Assembly (NCBI GenBank): GCA_030590525.1
Contig: JAUUYI010000064.1
Span: forward strand, 1-8,990
DNA: 8,990 bases
Source: Sedimenticola sp.
Lineage (GTDB): Bacteria; Pseudomonadota; Gammaproteobacteria; Chromatiales; Chromatiaceae
Reading direction: 5' to 3'
Below are positions 6,692 to 8,990 of this stretch, one piece after another. Made by a program: the position numbers and the translations under genes. Position 1 is the stretch's first letter; every line of letters begins with the position of its first letter. The notes under the pieces were generated by a model. The model was not told where the DNA came from, ran no database searches, and saw only the letters and a program-made list of their open reading frames with translations.

Positions 6692-8028
6692 GCAATATCC
6701 TCATAATCGAAGACGAAGAGGTGATCCGGAGTGCCGTGTGCCGGTTGCTGGAGCGTCAGAACTATCAGGTAGAGGAGGCAGAGTCGGTAGAACAGGCAGA
6801 TGCCAGCTTCGACCTTCAAAACTTCAACCTGATCCTGACCGACATGCGACTCCCGGGCGCACCCGGCACGGACATCATCGCCAAGGCGGGGGGGGTTCCG
6901 GTACTGGTGATGACCAGCTATGCCAGCGTACGTGCCGCGGTGGATGCCATGAAGCAGGGGGCCATAGACTATATCGCCAAACCCTTCGACCACGATGAAC
7001 TGCTGTTGCTGGTGGAACGGACGCTGAAGCAGGGTCGGCTGGAACGCCGCAACGAAGTAATGAAGACCGAACTGGACCGGGTCTACCCGGTGGCAGGAAT
7101 GATCGGCAGTTGTCAGGGTATGCGCGAGGTCTGCCGACGCATTGCCAGGGTGGCCCCCACCAATACCACGGTATTGATCCTGGGCGAGTCCGGCACCGGT
7201 AAGGAGCTGGTGGCACGGGCACTGCACGAACAGAGCCAGCGCAAGGATGCGGCGATCGTCACCGTCAACTGTGCTGCTATCCCTGAAACCCTGATCGAAT
7301 CAGAGCTGTTCGGCCATGAAAAAGGGGCCTTTACCGGCGCCGACAGCGCCCGCACCGGTCTGGTGGAGGCGGCAGACGGGGGCACCCTGTTCCTGGACGA
7401 GATCGGGGAACTGCCGCTGGCCGCCCAGGCCCGCCTGCTGCGGGTACTGCAGAACGGTGAGATCCGACGGGTGGGATCGGAAAAGTCCCGACAGGTGGAC
7501 ATCCGCCTCATCGCTGCCACCCACCGGGACTTGAAACAGCTGGTACAGGAGAGCGCCTTTCGTAGCGATCTCTACTTCAGGCTGCGGGTAATAGAGCTCA
7601 ACCTTCCACCCTTGCGGAAACGGGGGGACGACCGGGCAGAGCTGGCCCACTTTCTGCTGGAGAAAGTCTGCCGGCAACTCAACAGGCCCCCGCTGCGATT
7701 ACCCTCTGAAGCGATCAGTGCCATCAATGCCTATGACTGGCCCGGCAACGTGCGGGAACTGGAGAATGCCATGGAGCGGGCGGTCATCCTTTCCGACGGT
7801 GACTGGATTACCCCTGAGCTGCTGGCCATCGACAACCCCCCCGCCACCCACGCCTCCGGGGAGCAGGAGAGCCTCTCCCTTGAGGCCTACTTCCGCCGCT
7901 TCGTGCTGGAGCACCAGGAGCAGATGACCGAGACCGAGCTGGCCAGGCACCTCGGTATCAGCCGCAAGGCGTTGTGGGAACGGCGTCAACGGCTGGACCT
8001 ACCCCGGTCGACCAGGAGCAAATCGTAG
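6688..8028 (+). CDS. cbrB: CbrB, sigma-54-dependent response regulator (NtrC family)
   Basis: This 446-residue cytoplasmic transcription activator is the partner of CbrA. The receiver domain covers residues 1-115: acidic pocket Glu8-Asp9-Glu10, phospho-acceptor Asp52 in LTDMRLPG, Thr76 and Lys98 in AKPF. The AAA+ domain spans about 138-375, with Walker A GESGTGKE (166-173), the sigma-54 contact loop GAFTGA (213-218), Walker B GTLFLDEIGELP (232-243) and YDWPGNVRELENAMERAV near its end (349-366). A Fis-type helix-turn-helix, TETELARHLGISRKALWERR, lies at 414-433. Every element for sigma-54 activation is present. In Pseudomonas, CbrB drives small RNAs that relieve Crc/Hfq catabolite repression as well as amino-acid use genes; which targets exist here is not visible. 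The ATG overlaps the cbrA stop, and no separate promoter is evident. NtrC itself is less likely because the partner kinase is CbrA. Confidence 0.95.
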   Translation: MSNILIIEDEEVIRSAVCRLLERQNYQVEEAESVEQADASFDLQNFNLILTDMRLPGAPGTDIIAKAGGVPVLVMTSYASVRAAVDAMKQGAIDYIAKPFDHDELLLLVERTLKQGRLERRNEVMKTELDRVYPVAGMIGSCQGMREVCRRIARVAPTNTTVLILGESGTGKELVARALHEQSQRKDAAIVTVNCAAIPETLIESELFGHEKGAFTGADSARTGLVEAADGGTLFLDEIGELPLAAQARLLRVLQNGEIRRVGSEKSRQVDIRLIAATHRDLKQLVQESAFRSDLYFRLRVIELNLPPLRKRGDDRAELAHFLLEKVCRQLNRPPLRLPSEAISAINAYDWPGNVRELENAMERAVILSDGDWITPELLAIDNPPATHASGEQESLSLEAYFRRFVLEHQEQMTETELARHLGISRKALWERRQRLDLPRSTRSKS

Positions 8029-8126
8029 TTCTGGAGCCTGGATGGAGCCGACGCGTGGCTGGAAATTAGATGGTCGGCGAGCTCGACCCATGAAAGCCGC
8101 AACCAGTCAAACAAGCACCCAGCCAA
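8029..8126. other. Convergent gap between cbrB and corA, no clear terminator
   Basis: These 98 bases separate two genes that point at each other. GCCGAC (8047-8052) can pair with GTCGGC (8073-8078) over a 20-base loop. A competing stem pairs GGTCG (8072-8076) with CGACC (8084-8088). Neither is followed by a T-run on either strand, so termination may be Rho-dependent. TGGAGCC occurs twice, at 8032-8038 and 8043-8049. I see no CrcZ-like RNA: there is no room for one and no series of Crc/Hfq-type A-rich motifs. Confidence 0.5.
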
Positions 8127-8990
8127 TCAAAGCCATCGCATTTTCCGGAACAGGAGAAGCAGGCTGATGACGATCAACCCCATCACGCCGAGCATGACGA
8201 AGTAGGCGTTCTGGAACTTCAGCTCCGGCATGTTCTCGAAGTTCATACCGTAGATGCCAGCCAGGACCGTCAGAGGCATGAAGATGACCGTCACCACGGT
8301 CAGCACCTTCATGATCTGATTGAGCCGATGGCTGGTGACGGAGATATAACCGTTCATCAGGTCGTCGGCCAGTTCCTTGTACAGGGTCGTGAGGTTTGCG
8401 AGCCGCTCCGTATGCTCGAACACGTCAATGAATTCGTGGCGCTCCTGTTTGCCAATGAAGGGATGGTCCTTACGCTTCAAGTTCGCAAACAGGTTCTGAT
8501 GATAGTTGAAGATCAGCCGCAGTCGCTTGAAATTCCGATTGTAGCCGATCAATTCCTCCAGCAGGGCATCGCGCGGGTTCTCAAACATCTCATCTTGCAT
8601 AGTGTCGAGTCTGTACTCTAACCCTTCGACGAGTTTGGTATAGCGGTCCGTGACGCACCGGAGGATCCGATAGGCGACGTGTGTCGGCCCTCGAGCCACA
8701 TCAAGCTTGCCGTTCCCGGCCTCCGCCCACGCAGTGACCACGCTGGCCGACTCGCCTTTGCGCCGGGTCACCAGAAATCGGTCACTGACGAAGAAGGCAA
8801 GCGGGGTAGTGCGGAAGTCGATGTCCGTGGTGTCTGTGTCCAGCCCGAGAAGCAGCAGGAAGAAGTAGTCGTCGAACACTTCGAGCTTGGGCGGGTGGCG
8901 TTCGCGCTGGGCGTCGGCGATCACCAGAGGATGCAAACCGAAGGTCTCGAGAAGCAACTGCTTTTCGTGTGGAAGCTCCTCGTTTTCAAA
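8127..8990 (-). CDS. corA: CorA-family magnesium/cobalt transport protein (5' end outside the window)
   Basis: The visible 287 residues are the C-terminal part of a CorA divalent-cation channel of the inner membrane, which takes up Mg2+ and can admit Co2+ or Ni2+ as a homopentamer. The reading frame stays open to the right edge, where ENEELPHEKQLLLETFGLHPLVIADA resembles the N-terminal cytoplasmic domain, so the true start lies beyond 8990 and the TTG at 8957 is not the likely start. A long helical region precedes two membrane helices near the C-terminus. The signature YGMNFENMPEL follows the first helix (VLTVVTVIFMPLTVLAGI). The protein ends with a basic FRKMRWL tail, typical of the family. 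Perhaps 30-60 residues are missing. The gene converges on cbrB and shows no functional tie to it. Confidence 0.93.
   Translation of the reverse strand, partial: FENEELPHEKQLLLETFGLHPLVIADAQRERHPPKLEVFDDYFFLLLLGLDTDTTDIDFRTTPLAFFVSDRFLVTRRKGESASVVTAWAEAGNGKLDVARGPTHVAYRILRCVTDRYTKLVEGLEYRLDTMQDEMFENPRDALLEELIGYNRNFKRLRLIFNYHQNLFANLKRKDHPFIGKQERHEFIDVFEHTERLANLTTLYKELADDLMNGYISVTSHRLNQIMKVLTVVTVIFMPLTVLAGIYGMNFENMPELKFQNAYFVMLGVMGLIVISLLLLFRKMRWL

Noticed and set aside
8056..8071. TGGCTGGAAATTAGAT considered as a sigma-54 promoter after cbrB
   Set aside because: There is no GC at the required ten-base distance from GG, and it does not lead to any gene on the plus strand.
1..8990. Search for tRNA or rRNA genes, CRISPR arrays, transposases, phage genes or insertion-sequence ends
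   Set aside because: None was seen. The only repeats are the two decamer-periodic copies near the left edge and short local ones.

Overview
The window looks like chromosomal DNA of a moderately GC-rich gammaproteobacterium. The main reason is a complete CbrA/CbrB two-component system, best known from Pseudomonas and its relatives. The neighbourhood differs from the Pseudomonas one as I remember it: cbrA and cbrB overlap, and no CrcZ-like small RNA follows. I therefore would not assign the genus, and placing it in another gammaproteobacterial lineage is inference.

Layout. Positions 1-282 are AT-rich, carry no convincing gene, and contain two copies of a decamer-periodic repeat facing each other plus a weak sigma-54-like promoter. 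A transport operon of the polyamine (Pot) type follows on the plus strand: a periplasmic solute-binding protein (283-1338), an intercistronic hairpin (1350-1390), a long PotB-like permease with a large periplasmic insert (1404-2642) and a PotC-like permease (2644-3495). No ATPase gene is in view. After a 57-base gap holding a TGTTAC-N5-GTAACG dyad comes a second compact unit: a 66-residue two-helix membrane protein (3553-3753, in the position of Pseudomonas cbrX), the transporter-kinase CbrA (3743-6691) and the sigma-54 activator CbrB (6688-8028). These three genes overlap by 11 and 4 bases. A convergent corA-type magnesium/cobalt channel gene (8127-8990, minus strand) runs off the right edge after a 98-base gap.

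How the parts may work together. The ABC genes probably import a polyamine or similar organic cation as a carbon and nitrogen source. CbrA has an SLC5-type transporter module joined to PAS and histidine kinase domains and should phosphorylate CbrB, which drives sigma-54 promoters for carbon/nitrogen use. Placing the two units side by side suggests the transporter could be a CbrB target. The dyad before the small gene and the sigma-54-like site before the binding-protein gene are candidate links, and both are untested. CorA appears unrelated in function.
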